Source: Sphingomonas liriopis
GTDB lineage: Bacteria; Pseudomonadota; Alphaproteobacteria; Sphingomonadales; Sphingomonadaceae
Length of the DNA stretch: 64,000 nucleotides
Direction of reading: 5' to 3'
NCBI RefSeq assembly: GCF_024211255.1
Contig: NZ_JAMLDY010000005.1
Coordinates: 124,001 to 188,000, forward strand
Shown here: positions 18,403 to 26,802 of the stretch, piece by piece
How positions within the stretch are numbered: position 1 is the stretch's first letter
How the letters are laid out: each line of letters begins with the position of its first letter
Program-made: the position numbers and the translations under genes
Notes under the pieces: generated by a model
The model's database searches: none
What the model saw: only the letters and a program-made list of their open reading frames with translations
Told to the model about the DNA's origin: nothing

Positions 18403-18622
18403 GCTCACGCTCGCCCCTTCCGGTCCCGCGCTTGGTCGGCAACGCGGCCGAAGCAAGAAACCGTTTAGGCATCGACGGTCCGTGTCGCGTTTACCGCAAG
18501 ACGAATGCGCCGTTTCGCACGACGAGAGCGCGCAAATTGGTCGCGTGCCCGACCGCGCCCGTCGCGCTCGACTGTCGCTGAAGCTCGTTTTCGACCAGTT
18601 CGAGTGTCGAGGAGAGGCGAGC

Positions 18623-19528
18623 ATGCTGGCACGGATTGCGTTGGGCGGAATTGGCTTGCCGACCCTGATGATGGCGGGGGTGGCACCGGCCGGCGCGCAG
18701 GACGGCGCAGCGCTGTGTCAGGTCGGACAGAAGGTCGAATATGCCAAATCCGGGCGACGCTATCCCGGCGACGTACGCGGCAGCGACGGGGGCAAGTGCC
18801 AGGTCTACGCCCCCGACTATATGGGCATGATCGACGTCGACATGGCCGATCTGCGGCCGTTCAGCGGGGCTCCGAAAGGGACGGGCAAGCCGGACGTGGC
18901 CGCGGTCGGACCGGCGGTTGCACTGACCGCGAGGCAGATCAGCACCATGTTCGATCGCGACCCGACGAACGCGAAGGCGCAACTTCTGGGCCGCAAGGTT
19001 CGCGTCACCAGCGAGTTCTGGCATCTGGGCAGCGATTCGGCATCGATCAAATCGAACATCGTTCAGGTTGCGGCCAAATGCCGGATCGAGGCCGCGGACC
19101 GCCAAGGATGGCGCAGCGTGCCGGACGGCGCACAGGTCACCGTGGAAGGAACCGCGACCGACTATGGCGATACCGGCATCGCGCTGCAGGGGTGTCGGCT
19201 CATGCGGCAGGGAGCGGCGCCGGTGGTTGCCGTCGGCCCCGCCAGCCCGCCTCCCGGCCGCTATTTCTGCCGCAGCGCAGGCAACGGGATCGGATACCTG
19301 ATGCTTGGCGCGGCCAACTACTCGGTCGATGGCGTTGCGGGAGCGTGGCGGTTCGATGCATCGACACGGCGGCTCGGCTTTGTCGGCGGTAGCTACGCTA
19401 CGTGGGGCTGGACCGGCGAATGGCGGACGGATCCCGATGGCGATGGAGGGCCAGCGGAGCCACGCATCCTATTACGCGATGGCAAAGGGTTGAAGGTGAC
19501 GTGTACACCGCAGCCTGAGGGTGGCTGA
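18623..19528 (+). CDS. Secreted protein with Tudor-like N-terminal and C-terminal domains, unknown
   Basis: 301 residues; signal peptide ~1-26 (AGAQD). The N-terminal ~60 residues contain VGQKVEYAKSGRRYPG, a pattern seen in small barrel domains that read through VEY...W/Y. A central domain (~100-200) has two cysteines (AAKCRIEA, LQGCRL) and a C-terminal domain (~215-300) begins PPPGRYFCRS. Ribosome-binding site GGAGAGG at 18611-18617. It lies last before the AT-rich region. Function not known; an extracytoplasmic binding protein is the likeliest type. Confidence 0.65.
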   Translation: MLARIALGGIGLPTLMMAGVAPAGAQDGAALCQVGQKVEYAKSGRRYPGDVRGSDGGKCQVYAPDYMGMIDVDMADLRPFSGAPKGTGKPDVAAVGPAVALTARQISTMFDRDPTNAKAQLLGRKVRVTSEFWHLGSDSASIKSNIVQVAAKCRIEAADRQGWRSVPDGAQVTVEGTATDYGDTGIALQGCRLMRQGAAPVVAVGPASPPPGRYFCRSAGNGIGYLMLGAANYSVDGVAGAWRFDASTRRLGFVGGSYATWGWTGEWRTDPDGDGGPAEPRILLRDGKGLKVTCTPQPEGG

Positions 19529-20003
19529 TGCTTCTAGGAGAAGGCGTGGTTGGTGCAGCTAGAATAGCCCACCTCCCAGGATTGTTAGATCTCTTTTTTC
19601 CCAGTATCATTACCATCCCTGGCCTGGCGCACCTGATCTATGGATTATGATCCATTACCGCGTCAGCCAGGACGATTAAAAAAGCATGGACTTTCCTAAA
19701 TCAATAGGCATACTTGCGCTGCCATTCATTTAATTTTATTAATCGATTCCGGTGAGGACGGTCATAATTAAATTACGGATTTTAATTCGTGAGAGCACCT
19801 TTATCATTCTAAGAATATATGGCTAAGATATTTTTGGCGTTGTAGTGTCTGTTTTAAAGGAGACCAGTGATAGCGAGCAGTAAAACAATCTCTTCTGGGT
19901 TATTCTCGTAGATTTGCTTGTCAGGTTGAGCAATGAGACGATCGGGTTGGCAGCGGTGCTTATTCACGAAGCGGCAAGCCGTCGCACACCTCCAGGCAAC
20001 GTT
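19529..20003 (+). other. AT-rich gene-free stretch, probably acquired DNA
   Basis: Roughly 475 bp with markedly lower GC than the surrounding sequence, especially 19680-19860 (runs such as aattttattaat). I find no convincing gene, RNA or repeat array here. It begins right after the stop of the 301-residue secreted protein and runs into a truncated transposase. Composition and position suggest the leftover of a mobile element. Confidence 0.6.
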
Positions 20004-20363
20004 GGGATAAGCGAACGGCGGGCGTGCATGGTCATCGGGGCGGATCGCACGAGCATGCGGTATCGGTCATGCCGGGCGGATGATGGCGACCTGCGGTCGC
20101 GGCTGTGCGAGCTGGCGCAGCAGCGCCGGCGGTTCGGCTATCGGCGGCTGCACATCCTGCTTCGCCGAGACGGCATCACGATCAACCGCACGAAGACCCA
20201 GCGGCTTTACCGTGAGGAGGGTTTGACGGTCAGGCGCCGGAGGGGACGAAGGCGCGCCAGTACCGGCGCGGGCGCCCGCGCCGGTACTGGCGCTTCCCAA
20301 CCAGCGCTAAGCCTGGACTTCGTGCACGACCAGCTCGTCACCGGCCGGCGGTTCCACGTGCTC
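20004..20363 (+). pseudogene. Truncated IS3-family transposase (orfB) remnant
   Basis: The frame open at 19914-20405 resembles IS3-family OrfB only from GISERRAC (20004) to RRFHVL (20363). It includes the helix-turn-helix region (RFGYRRLHILLRRDG, LYREEGLTVRRRRG) and the start of the rve integrase core (LSLDFVHDQL). The second Asp and Glu of the DDE triad and ~100 further residues are absent, so it cannot be active. Between the two conserved parts (20254-20320) the residues are in a shifted frame: reading +1 there gives a normal-looking VLALPNQR. Two compensating indels are therefore likely, one next to a 40-bp perfect palindrome. No intact orfA or terminal inverted repeats seen. Confidence 0.8.
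20254..20293. repeat. 40-bp perfect palindrome inside the transposase remnant
   Basis: Each 20-base half is the exact reverse complement of the other, with no spacer (left half begins gcgccagtaccgg, right half ends ccggtactggcgc). It falls where the transposase reading frame is disturbed, so it may have arisen during decay by template switching. Confidence 0.9.
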
Positions 20364-20587
20364 ACCCGACCCCGCCGATCCTGCCGTCAACCACCCCCGT
20401 GCTGACGATCATGTTGGCGTCGGAATACTGACCATGAGACCACATCCGCGCATCATGGGCACGATAACCTCAGCGCCAGAACGGTCGTAGACATCCGCGA
20501 CCGTTCGCCGAACGCCAAACCGAAAGTGGGGAAGGCGGTGGGCAACGGCATCCGATTTTCAATTTCTTCAATGAAAACAATGGATGT
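20364..20587. other. Gene-free spacer between transposase remnant and tRNA-Ser
   Basis: About 220 bp directly downstream of the tRNA 3' end (the tRNA reads leftwards). No gene, no duplicate of the tRNA 3' end and no integrase found. Low GC near 20555-20585. It probably belongs to the same acquired segment as 19529-20363. Confidence 0.5.
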
Positions 20588-20678
20588 TGGCGGAGCGGGA
20601 GGGATTCGAACCCTCGATACGCTTTTGGCGTATACTCACTTTCCAGGCGAGCGCCTTCGACCACTCGGCCACCGCTCC
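20588..20678 (-). tRNA. tRNA-Ser (anticodon GGA)
   Basis: Read on the minus strand, the gene starts GGAGCGGTGGCCGAG and ends with TCCCTCCCGCTCCGCCA: a 7-bp acceptor stem GGAGCGG/CCGCTCC, discriminator G and an encoded CCA. The T arm GGGTTCGAATCCC is standard. The anticodon loop CTGGAAA gives GGA. The long variable arm (TATACGCCAAAAGCGTATC) is the class II feature of serine tRNAs. The 3' end points into the AT-rich, transposase-bearing segment, a common integration position. Confidence 0.97.
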
Positions 20679-20765
20679 GCATGTCCTGGAAGGGCGCGCC
20701 TAGCCTGTCCGTCTGTACGCTGCAAGTGATTGCGCGCGGGCGTGGCTTGCGTCAGTCTGTGCGGC

Positions 20766-21614
20766 ATGTTGAGCCTGTTCCTTCTTGCCGCCGCGCCGTT
20801 GGCCCAGGCGGCGGCCGTGCCCTCCCCCGCCGATCCGGTTGCGGCGGACTGGCGGGCGGTGCCCGACGACGAGCTGCTGGTGATGACGCTGGCGAATGGG
20901 CGCCAAGTGGTGATCCGGCTCGCGCCCGCGATGGCGCCGGCGCATGTCGGCAACGTCCGCACGCTGGCGCGCACACGCTGGTGGGACGGGGCGAGCGTCT
21001 ATCGCGTGCAGGAAAACTGGGTGACGCAATGGGGCGATGCGACGGAGAAGAAGCCGCTGCCTGCCGGCGTCACCGATCGCCCGGCCGCCGAGTTCGAAAT
21101 CGCCGCATTCCGGCCGGCGGTGCGGATGGCGAAGGCGGATGGCTATTCGACCGCGAGCGGAATCACCGCGGATGGCTGGCCGGTGGCGACCAACGGGACG
21201 CAGGCGTGGGTGACGCATTGCTACGGCATGGTCGGGGTCGCGCGCGATACGCTGCCGAGCACGGGGTCGGGTGCCGAATTGTTCACGCCGATCGGGCAGT
21301 CGGCGCGGCGGCTCGATCGCAACTACACCGTCGTCGGGCGGATCGTCGAAGGGATGCAATATCTGTCGGCGCTGCCGCGCAGCGAGGCGGCGATGGGCAT
21401 GTATGCGACGGCGGGCGAGCGGGTGCCGATCGTGTCGGTGCGCCTTGCCAGCGACCTGCCGGCGGGCGAGCGGCCGCATTTCCAGTATCGCAGTGCCGAT
21501 AACCCGCGCTTCGCCGCGGCGGTCACGCGGCGCGAGAATCCGGAGGCGCCGATGGTGTCGCTGGGCGGGGCGTCGGTGTGCGACGTATTGCCGGCGGTGC
21601 GGCGGGCGCCGTAA
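20766..21614 (+). CDS. Periplasmic peptidyl-prolyl cis-trans isomerase, cyclophilin type
   Basis: 282 residues. Signal peptide (~1-19, LAAAPLAQA). The cyclophilin domain is at ~35-225: LANGRQVVIRLAPAMAPAHVGN matches the first strand and helix (length shared, not quoted in full), followed by WWDGASVYRVQENWVTQWGD and a GMVGVAR segment in the active-site region. A ~50-residue C-terminal extension includes two cysteines. It would assist folding of outer-membrane proteins. The ATG at 20766 is chosen for the signal peptide. It stands alone between the tRNA and the Mla operon. Confidence 0.88.
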   Translation: MLSLFLLAAAPLAQAAAVPSPADPVAADWRAVPDDELLVMTLANGRQVVIRLAPAMAPAHVGNVRTLARTRWWDGASVYRVQENWVTQWGDATEKKPLPAGVTDRPAAEFEIAAFRPAVRMAKADGYSTASGITADGWPVATNGTQAWVTHCYGMVGVARDTLPSTGSGAELFTPIGQSARRLDRNYTVVGRIVEGMQYLSALPRSEAAMGMYATAGERVPIVSVRLASDLPAGERPHFQYRSADNPRFAAAVTRRENPEAPMVSLGGASVCDVLPAVRRAP

Positions 21615-21695
21615 CGGGTCCGGCGTTCCCGTGGCGGGCCGGGCGTCGACAGGCTCGGCCCGAACGGGTGGAGAGTGGCGGGTCAGCCCCTCCCC

Positions 21696-22280
21696 TCAGT
21701 TGGCCGCTACCCAGGTGGCGACTTCGCCGGCGACCTGGTTCGCGGCCTGGCTCAGTGCCGGGCCGGCGCTGGTCGCATCGATCGTGGCGACGGGTACGCG
21801 CGCTTCGAAGCGGTGCTTTTCCACCGTGTCCTTGCCGGCGCGGGTCAGCGCGGCGTCATAGGTGACGATCGCTTCGCGGCTGGTCGCATCGAGGCCGAAA
21901 CGGCGCAGCTCGCCGGCCAGCGTCGAGGAAGGATCGCCGATCGACTGGACGGTCGAGAGCACCACCAGCCCGCGCGCCGACACCGTGTCGGACAGCAGCC
22001 GCGCGAACAGGCGCGCGGGCGGTTCGGCCCATTGCGCATCCTTGACATAGGCGATCGTGGTGGGCGTCGCCTGCACCGGCACGCGCGCGCCCGCGATCGC
22101 GGTCGGGGTCGACGGGACCTGGATGGTGATCGAGCGTGCCTTGGCGGAATTCTGATCGGCACCGACCGCCGGCGCCGCGGTCGCCTCCAGCGTCAGCAGC
22201 GAGGGCGGCGGCTTGGCGCCGAAGCTGATGCAGGCGGCGAGCGGCAGGGCCGCAGCGACGATGAGAAGCTTCGTCTTCAT
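21696..22280 (-). CDS. ABC-type transport auxiliary lipoprotein (PqiC-like)
   Basis: 194 residues with lipobox LAAC near residue 17. It belongs to the ABC_trans_aux family of lipoproteins that partner MCE transporters (PqiC type), with the usual ITIQVPS...ARVPVQ beginning and the PPARLFARLLSDTV helix. It is the last gene of the mla-like operon. A GTG at 22289 would overlap the upstream stop (GTGA) and add three residues; I chose the ATG because it begins the lipid signal directly. It probably links the MCE ring to the outer membrane. Confidence 0.85.
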   Translation of the reverse strand: MKTKLLIVAAALPLAACISFGAKPPPSLLTLEATAAPAVGADQNSAKARSITIQVPSTPTAIAGARVPVQATPTTIAYVKDAQWAEPPARLFARLLSDTVSARGLVVLSTVQSIGDPSSTLAGELRRFGLDATSREAIVTYDAALTRAGKDTVEKHRFEARVPVATIDATSAGPALSQAANQVAGEVATWVAAN

Positions 22281-22285
22281 GAGTC

Positions 22286-23248
22286 TCACTTGCCCTTATA
22301 GTCGGGGAGCTTCTGCTGGCCGATCAGCGAGCTGGCGCCGCCCTGATCGACCTTGTCGGCGATCGACGACAGCGCGGTCGCGGTGACGCGCAGGTCGCGG
22401 ACCAGCCGGTTCGCCTCCGGGATCGTCTGCTTCGAGAAGGTCTGCAGCCCGGGGCGCGCATCCTGGATCGCGGCGTTGAGCGTTTCGGTGCTCTGCTGTG
22501 CCGAAGCGATCGTCTTGTTGAGGTTCTGCAGCGTCGGCTTGACGTCCTCGGCGAGCACGCCGTTGGTCGTGTCGGCGAGCTTGCCGATCGACTGCGCCGC
22601 GTCGCCCGCCTGCTGGATCGCGATCCGGGTCTGCGCCAGCGTCGCCGCGATCTCCGGCCCGCGGTCGGCGAGCGCGTCGGTCAGGCGGTTGGTATTGTCG
22701 AGGATGCCGGCGATCGATGCCTGGTTGCGATCCGTCAGCAGCCCGGTCAGCCGCTCGGTCAGCGTCGAGAGGCGTTCGAGCAGCTGCGGCGCGCTGTTGA
22801 GGATCGCGCCGATGCCGCCCTGCTTGGTCGGGATGACCGGCACGCCATAGGGGCATTGCGTCGCATCGGGGCGTTCCGGGCAGGCGATCGGCGGCGCACC
22901 CTTGCGCGCGCCGTCCAGCGCGACGGTGCTGGTGCCGGTGAAGCTGCCCTGAATGGTCGCGGTGGTGCCGAGCAGGATCGGCGTGTCGTTGTTGACCGTC
23001 ACGCGGACGCGGACGAACTGCGGATCGGGCTTCCACAAGGCGATCGTCTTCACCTGACCCGTGGGCACGCCCGAATAGGTCACGGTCGAGCCCTTGGCCA
23101 AACCGTCGACGGATTGCTTGAAGAAGATGTCGTATTCGCGTTCGGTCTGGCCGCCGAGGCGAGCGATCCAGACGGTAAAGATCGCGAGCATGGCGAGCAG
23201 GATCAGCACGACCGCGCCGACGATCACATGGTTGGAACGGGTTTCCAT
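22286..23248 (-). CDS. mlaD: MCE-family lipid-binding protein (MlaD-like)
   Basis: 320 residues. N-terminal membrane anchor (~8-30), one MCE/MlaD domain (~38-120, with SVDGLAKGSTVTYSGVPTGQ), then a long helical region (~150-310) with heptad-like Asn/Leu repeats that would form a tube in the hexamer. In the family it shuttles phospholipids between inner and outer membranes. Start overlaps the ATPase stop by one base (TGATG). At 320 residues it is longer than E. coli MlaD (about 180), as is usual in alphaproteobacteria with the PqiC-like partner. Confidence 0.92.
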   Translation of the reverse strand: METRSNHVIVGAVVLILLAMLAIFTVWIARLGGQTEREYDIFFKQSVDGLAKGSTVTYSGVPTGQVKTIALWKPDPQFVRVRVTVNNDTPILLGTTATIQGSFTGTSTVALDGARKGAPPIACPERPDATQCPYGVPVIPTKQGGIGAILNSAPQLLERLSTLTERLTGLLTDRNQASIAGILDNTNRLTDALADRGPEIAATLAQTRIAIQQAGDAAQSIGKLADTTNGVLAEDVKPTLQNLNKTIASAQQSTETLNAAIQDARPGLQTFSKQTIPEANRLVRDLRVTATALSSIADKVDQGGASSLIGQQKLPDYKGK

Positions 23249-24144
23249 CAGTCGGTCCTTGCCCCTTCGGCCGGTTCGGTCGCCGCGGCGGGACTTGCCG
23301 CGATCTGCTGGGATTTCACTTCGGTGGGATGTTGCGACGCGTCCGCGTGCGCTTCCTGCGTCGCGATCGCGGCACGCCCTCTCGGACCCTTGAAATATTC
23401 CTCGATCCACGGGTGGTCGAGCGCGAGAAGTTCGTCGATCGTGCCGACTGCGATCACCTTCTTGTCCGCCAGCACCGCCACGCGGTCGCAGATCGCGTAG
23501 AGCGTATCGAGATCGTGGGTGATGAGGAACACCGTCAGCCCGAGCGTTTTCTGCAGCGATTTGGTGAGGTCGTCGAACGCCGCCGCGCCGATCGGGTCGA
23601 GGCCGGCGGTCGGTTCGTCGAGGAACAACAGTTCGGGATCGAGCGCGAGCGCACGGGCGAGGCCGGCGCGCTTCTTCATGCCGCCCGACAGTTCGGCGGG
23701 GAATTTGGGGCCGGCATCGGGTTTGAGGCCGGTCATCACGACCTTGTACGCCGCGATCTCCGCCATCAGCGCCGGGTTCATGTCGCCGTAGAATTCGCGC
23801 AAGGGGACAGCCACGTTCTCGGCGACGGTCAGCGTCGAGAAGAGCGCGCCGCCCTGGAACAGCACGCCCCAGCGCTTGCGGATGTTGGTCGCCTCGGTCT
23901 CGTCGCGGCCGATCGTCGGTTCGCCGAAGACGGTGATGTCGCCCGCGACCGGCGTCTGCAGGCCGATGATCGAGCGCATCAGCACCGATTTGCCGGTGCC
24001 CGAGCCGCCGACGACGCCGAGAATCTCGCCGCGCCGCACGTCGAGGTCGAGACCGTCGTGGATGACCTGTTCGCCGAACGCGTTCTTCAGCCCCCGGACC
24101 TGGATGATATGTTCGTCGGCGTCGGCGTCGCGCGTGGTGGCCAT
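23248..24144 (-). CDS. mlaF: ABC transporter ATPase for lipid transport (MlaF-like)
   Basis: 298 residues. Walker A GGSGTGKS, signature LSGGMKKRAGLARAL, Walker B LLFLDEPTAGLD and switch histidine THD are present. The KKR after the signature is typical of MlaF. A ~45-residue Ala/Thr-rich C-terminal tail after the catalytic core is extra. One-base overlaps (TGATG) on both sides tie it to the permease upstream and the MCE protein downstream. Confidence 0.95.
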   Translation of the reverse strand: MATTRDADADEHIIQVRGLKNAFGEQVIHDGLDLDVRRGEILGVVGGSGTGKSVLMRSIIGLQTPVAGDITVFGEPTIGRDETEATNIRKRWGVLFQGGALFSTLTVAENVAVPLREFYGDMNPALMAEIAAYKVVMTGLKPDAGPKFPAELSGGMKKRAGLARALALDPELLFLDEPTAGLDPIGAAAFDDLTKSLQKTLGLTVFLITHDLDTLYAICDRVAVLADKKVIAVGTIDELLALDHPWIEEYFKGPRGRAAIATQEAHADASQHPTEVKSQQIAASPAAATEPAEGARTD

Positions 24145-25244
24145 CAGTTCCACCCCACCCAGGTGAAGAACACCGCGAAGAAGGCGTCGAGCACGATGAC
24201 GAGGAAGATCGCCTGCACCACCGCCGACGTGGTGCGCAGCCCGACCTGTTCGGCGTCCGATTCGACCAGCATGCCCTGGAAACAGCCGGCGATCGCGATG
24301 ATCGCGCCGAACACCGGCGCCTTGATGAGGCCGATATACAGGTCGGTGATCGGCACGACTTCACGGATGCGCTGGATGAACGTGACGGGCGGGATGTCGA
24401 GCGACACCCAGGCGAGCAGGCCACCACCGATGATCGCGATCAGCGACGAATAGAAGCCCAGGAGCGGCATCAGCAGCACCGCGGCGATCGTGCGCGGCAG
24501 CACCAGCGCCTCCATCGGCGAGACGCCGATCGTGCGCATCGCGTCGATCTCTTCGGTCAGCTTCATCGTGCCGAGCTGCGCCGCGAAGGCCGAGCCCGAG
24601 CGGCCGGCGACCATGATCGCGGTCATCAGCACGCCGAGTTCGCGCAAGGTCAGGCGACCGACGAGGTTGATCGTGAACACCTCCGCGCCGAATTGCCTGA
24701 GCTGGACCGCGCCCTGCTGCGCGATGACAATGCCGATCAGGAAGCTCATCAGCCCGACGATCGCCAGCGCCTGCACGCCGACCACCTCGAACCGATGCAC
24801 CGTCGCATTGAAGCGGAAGCGGCTGGGGTGGCGGACGACGTTGACGAAGGCGATCGTCGTCGCACCGAGGAACCCGAGCAGGCCGTAGAGCGTGCGGAAG
24901 GTGATGACGACCGCGTCGCCGACCTCGCCGAGCACGCGGGTGAAGGCGCCTGCCGAGCGATCGGGCAGCGCGACCGGCTGGTCGGCGGCGACGACCGAAT
25001 CGAGCAGATAGCGGCCGTCCTCGTCCAGCCCCTCGATCGGCGCATCGTGGCGGGTGGCAAGGCGGTGGACGACCCAGGCGCCGACGGTATCGATGCGGCC
25101 GACGTCGCTGAGGTCGATGCGCGTCACGGGGCCGGACAGCGTGTCGAGCCGGTCGGGCAGGGCCCCGAGCGTGCGCAACAGCAGGTCACCGGAGAAGCGC
25201 AGCGTTCCGCCGCCATCCTGCTGGAAATCCGGTGAGGCGCTCAT
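24144..25244 (-). CDS. mlaE: STAS-domain / MlaE permease fusion
   Basis: 366 residues. Residues ~5-100 resemble a STAS domain (RIDLSDVGRIDTVGAWVV, the same role as separate MlaB). The rest is an MlaE permease with five to six spans and the family hallmarks FEVVGVQALAIVGL, LGVLMTAIMVAGRSG and EIDAMRTIGVSPMEAL. The start at 25244 is chosen over 25295 because it leads straight into the STAS fold. First gene of the mlaE-F-D-lipoprotein operon; no mlaC gene follows. Confidence 0.93.
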   Translation of the reverse strand: MSASPDFQQDGGGTLRFSGDLLLRTLGALPDRLDTLSGPVTRIDLSDVGRIDTVGAWVVHRLATRHDAPIEGLDEDGRYLLDSVVAADQPVALPDRSAGAFTRVLGEVGDAVVITFRTLYGLLGFLGATTIAFVNVVRHPSRFRFNATVHRFEVVGVQALAIVGLMSFLIGIVIAQQGAVQLRQFGAEVFTINLVGRLTLRELGVLMTAIMVAGRSGSAFAAQLGTMKLTEEIDAMRTIGVSPMEALVLPRTIAAVLLMPLLGFYSSLIAIIGGGLLAWVSLDIPPVTFIQRIREVVPITDLYIGLIKAPVFGAIIAIAGCFQGMLVESDAEQVGLRTTSAVVQAIFLVIVLDAFFAVFFTWVGWN

Positions 25245-25326
25245 CAGGGGCGCTTGTGCGACACCTTGCCGTAAACGGCAAGGCGTTTCCGACATGCGAC
25301 GGCCGGGGGCTTCCGTTCAGCCTGCG

Positions 25327-26592
25327 TCACAACAGGACATCGACGGCGTGGATGACGAGCCCGACGAGGCCGCCGACCAGCGTGCCGTTGATGCGGATGT
25401 ACTGGAGGTCGCGGCCGACCGCATTTTCCAGCCGGCTGGTGATCGTATGCGCGTCCCAGCCGCGCACCGTCTCCGACACCAGCCGGACGATGCCGTCGCC
25501 ATAGTCCGCGGCGACGCCGACGATCGCGCGGCGGACGAAGCGGTTGATCGTGCGCGCGAGCCGCGGATCCTGCGTCAGCGTGCCGCCGAGCTGGCGCAGC
25601 ACGTCGCCCAACTGCCCGGCCATCGCGCTTTCGGGATCGCGCGCGACGCGCAGCAGCGCGGCACGCGCCGATTCCCACAGGCCGTCGAGCCAACGCTGCA
25701 TCGCCGGATTGGCGATCAGTTCGATCTTCATCGCCTCGACCTTGGCCTGCGTGGCGGGATCGAACTGCAGATCCCAGGCGAGGCGATCGAGCCCTTCCTC
25801 GGCCTTGAGGCGCAGCGGGTGCTGCGGATCGTCGGCCATGTCGGCGATGAGTTTGTCGAGGCCGGCGATCAGTTTGTCGGCCACCGTCTCGTCGAGGCCG
25901 GTCCAGCGCAGGATCGATCCGGCGCGCTGGTGCACCATCTCGCGGATGAGATGCTCGTTCGCGGCGAGCGCCTTCGCGCCCCAGCGGATCGCACCGTCGA
26001 GGAGGGGGGCGTGGCGCTGTTCGGCGAGCGCCGCCTTCATGACGCGGCCGAGGATCGGCGCGACCTCGGTCTCGCGCAGGCGCGCGGCGATGCCGGCCTT
26101 CACCATGCCGCCGAGCCGCTGAGGATCGAGGCCGTCGAGCACCTGTGCGACGAGTTTGGAGGCGCCCTGGCGGAAGCGGCCCCCGGCCCCCTCGGCGGGG
26201 TCGGTCAGCCAGCGGGCGAGCGCGCTGGCGACGTCGACGCGGCGCATGCGGCGGGCGATGACCGCGGGCTGGAGGAAGTTGGTGCGCAGGAAGACCGCGA
26301 GCGTGTCGCCGATCCGGTCCTTGTTGCGCGGCACGATCGCGGTGTGCGGGATCGGCAGCCCCAGCGGATGGCGGAAGAGCGCGGTGACCGCGAACCAGTC
26401 GGCGAGGCCGCCGACCATCGCCGCCTCGCCGAACGCCTGGACGAAGCCGAGCCAGGGATAGGCGGGGGCGTAATGGCGGCTGACGAGGAACACCGCCGCC
26501 ATCGCGAGCAGCAGCCCGCCGGCGATCCGCCGCATGGCCACGAGCGCGGGCGGGGCCGCCTCGCCGGCGTGGGTGCGGGGGAACGGGTTCAT
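25327..26592 (-). CDS. DUF445 membrane protein
   Basis: 421 residues. N-terminal spans around 20-70 with GLADWFAVTALFRHPLGLPIPHT, the hallmark of the DUF445/YjiN family. A long helical middle follows, and a second hydrophobic segment lies at the C terminus (GTLVGGLVGLVIHAVDVLL). The start at 26592 is preferred over upstream in-frame starts because it begins the conserved part. Family function is unknown; some members affect the envelope. It lies 82 bp upstream of the mla operon on the same strand. Confidence 0.88.
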   Translation of the reverse strand: MNPFPRTHAGEAAPPALVAMRRIAGGLLLAMAAVFLVSRHYAPAYPWLGFVQAFGEAAMVGGLADWFAVTALFRHPLGLPIPHTAIVPRNKDRIGDTLAVFLRTNFLQPAVIARRMRRVDVASALARWLTDPAEGAGGRFRQGASKLVAQVLDGLDPQRLGGMVKAGIAARLRETEVAPILGRVMKAALAEQRHAPLLDGAIRWGAKALAANEHLIREMVHQRAGSILRWTGLDETVADKLIAGLDKLIADMADDPQHPLRLKAEEGLDRLAWDLQFDPATQAKVEAMKIELIANPAMQRWLDGLWESARAALLRVARDPESAMAGQLGDVLRQLGGTLTQDPRLARTINRFVRRAIVGVAADYGDGIVRLVSETVRGWDAHTITSRLENAVGRDLQYIRINGTLVGGLVGLVIHAVDVLL

Positions 26593-26657
26593 CGGCGAGA
26601 CAATCCGCGAGCGGCGGGAATGTTCATGTCGGGGTAACGAGGGGGTGCCCCGCCCCA

Positions 26658-26790
26658 TCCTTCGTCAGTCCCCCGCAGGCGGGAATCCATACCGGCTGAC
26701 GTGGCGGTGCCATCGCACGACTGGCGCCTATGGATCCCCGCCTTGAACCCCTGCAAAGTAGTACTTTGCAGGGATTCCTGCGCCGGGATG
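26658..26790. repeat. Degenerate palindromic repeat region with a 25-bp hairpin
   Basis: In the gap between DUF445 and the RND pump. Imperfect inverted copies of a (cgtca)tcccc-gc-ggcgggaatccat type unit lie at 26664-26691 and 26728-26790. Between them, 26749-26773 is a perfect 12-bp-arm hairpin with one central base (ccctgcaaagta g tactttgcaggg). It resembles the repeat units at 54557-54650, but is more decayed. Confidence 0.7.
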
Positions 26791-26802
26791 ACGGAAGGGG
26801 GC

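Noticed and set aside
20067..20300. Minus-strand frame MGSASTGAGARAG through the 40-bp palindrome
   Set aside because: Arises because the palindrome reads similarly in both directions; no homologous features.
20588..20610. Possible attachment-site duplication of the tRNA 3' end in the AT-rich segment
   Set aside because: No second copy of the tRNA 3' end was found between 19.5 and 20.5 kb.
20526..20729. 67-codon plus-strand frame across the tRNA region
   Set aside because: It runs antisense through tRNA-Ser (the tRNA reads on the minus strand); not a real gene.
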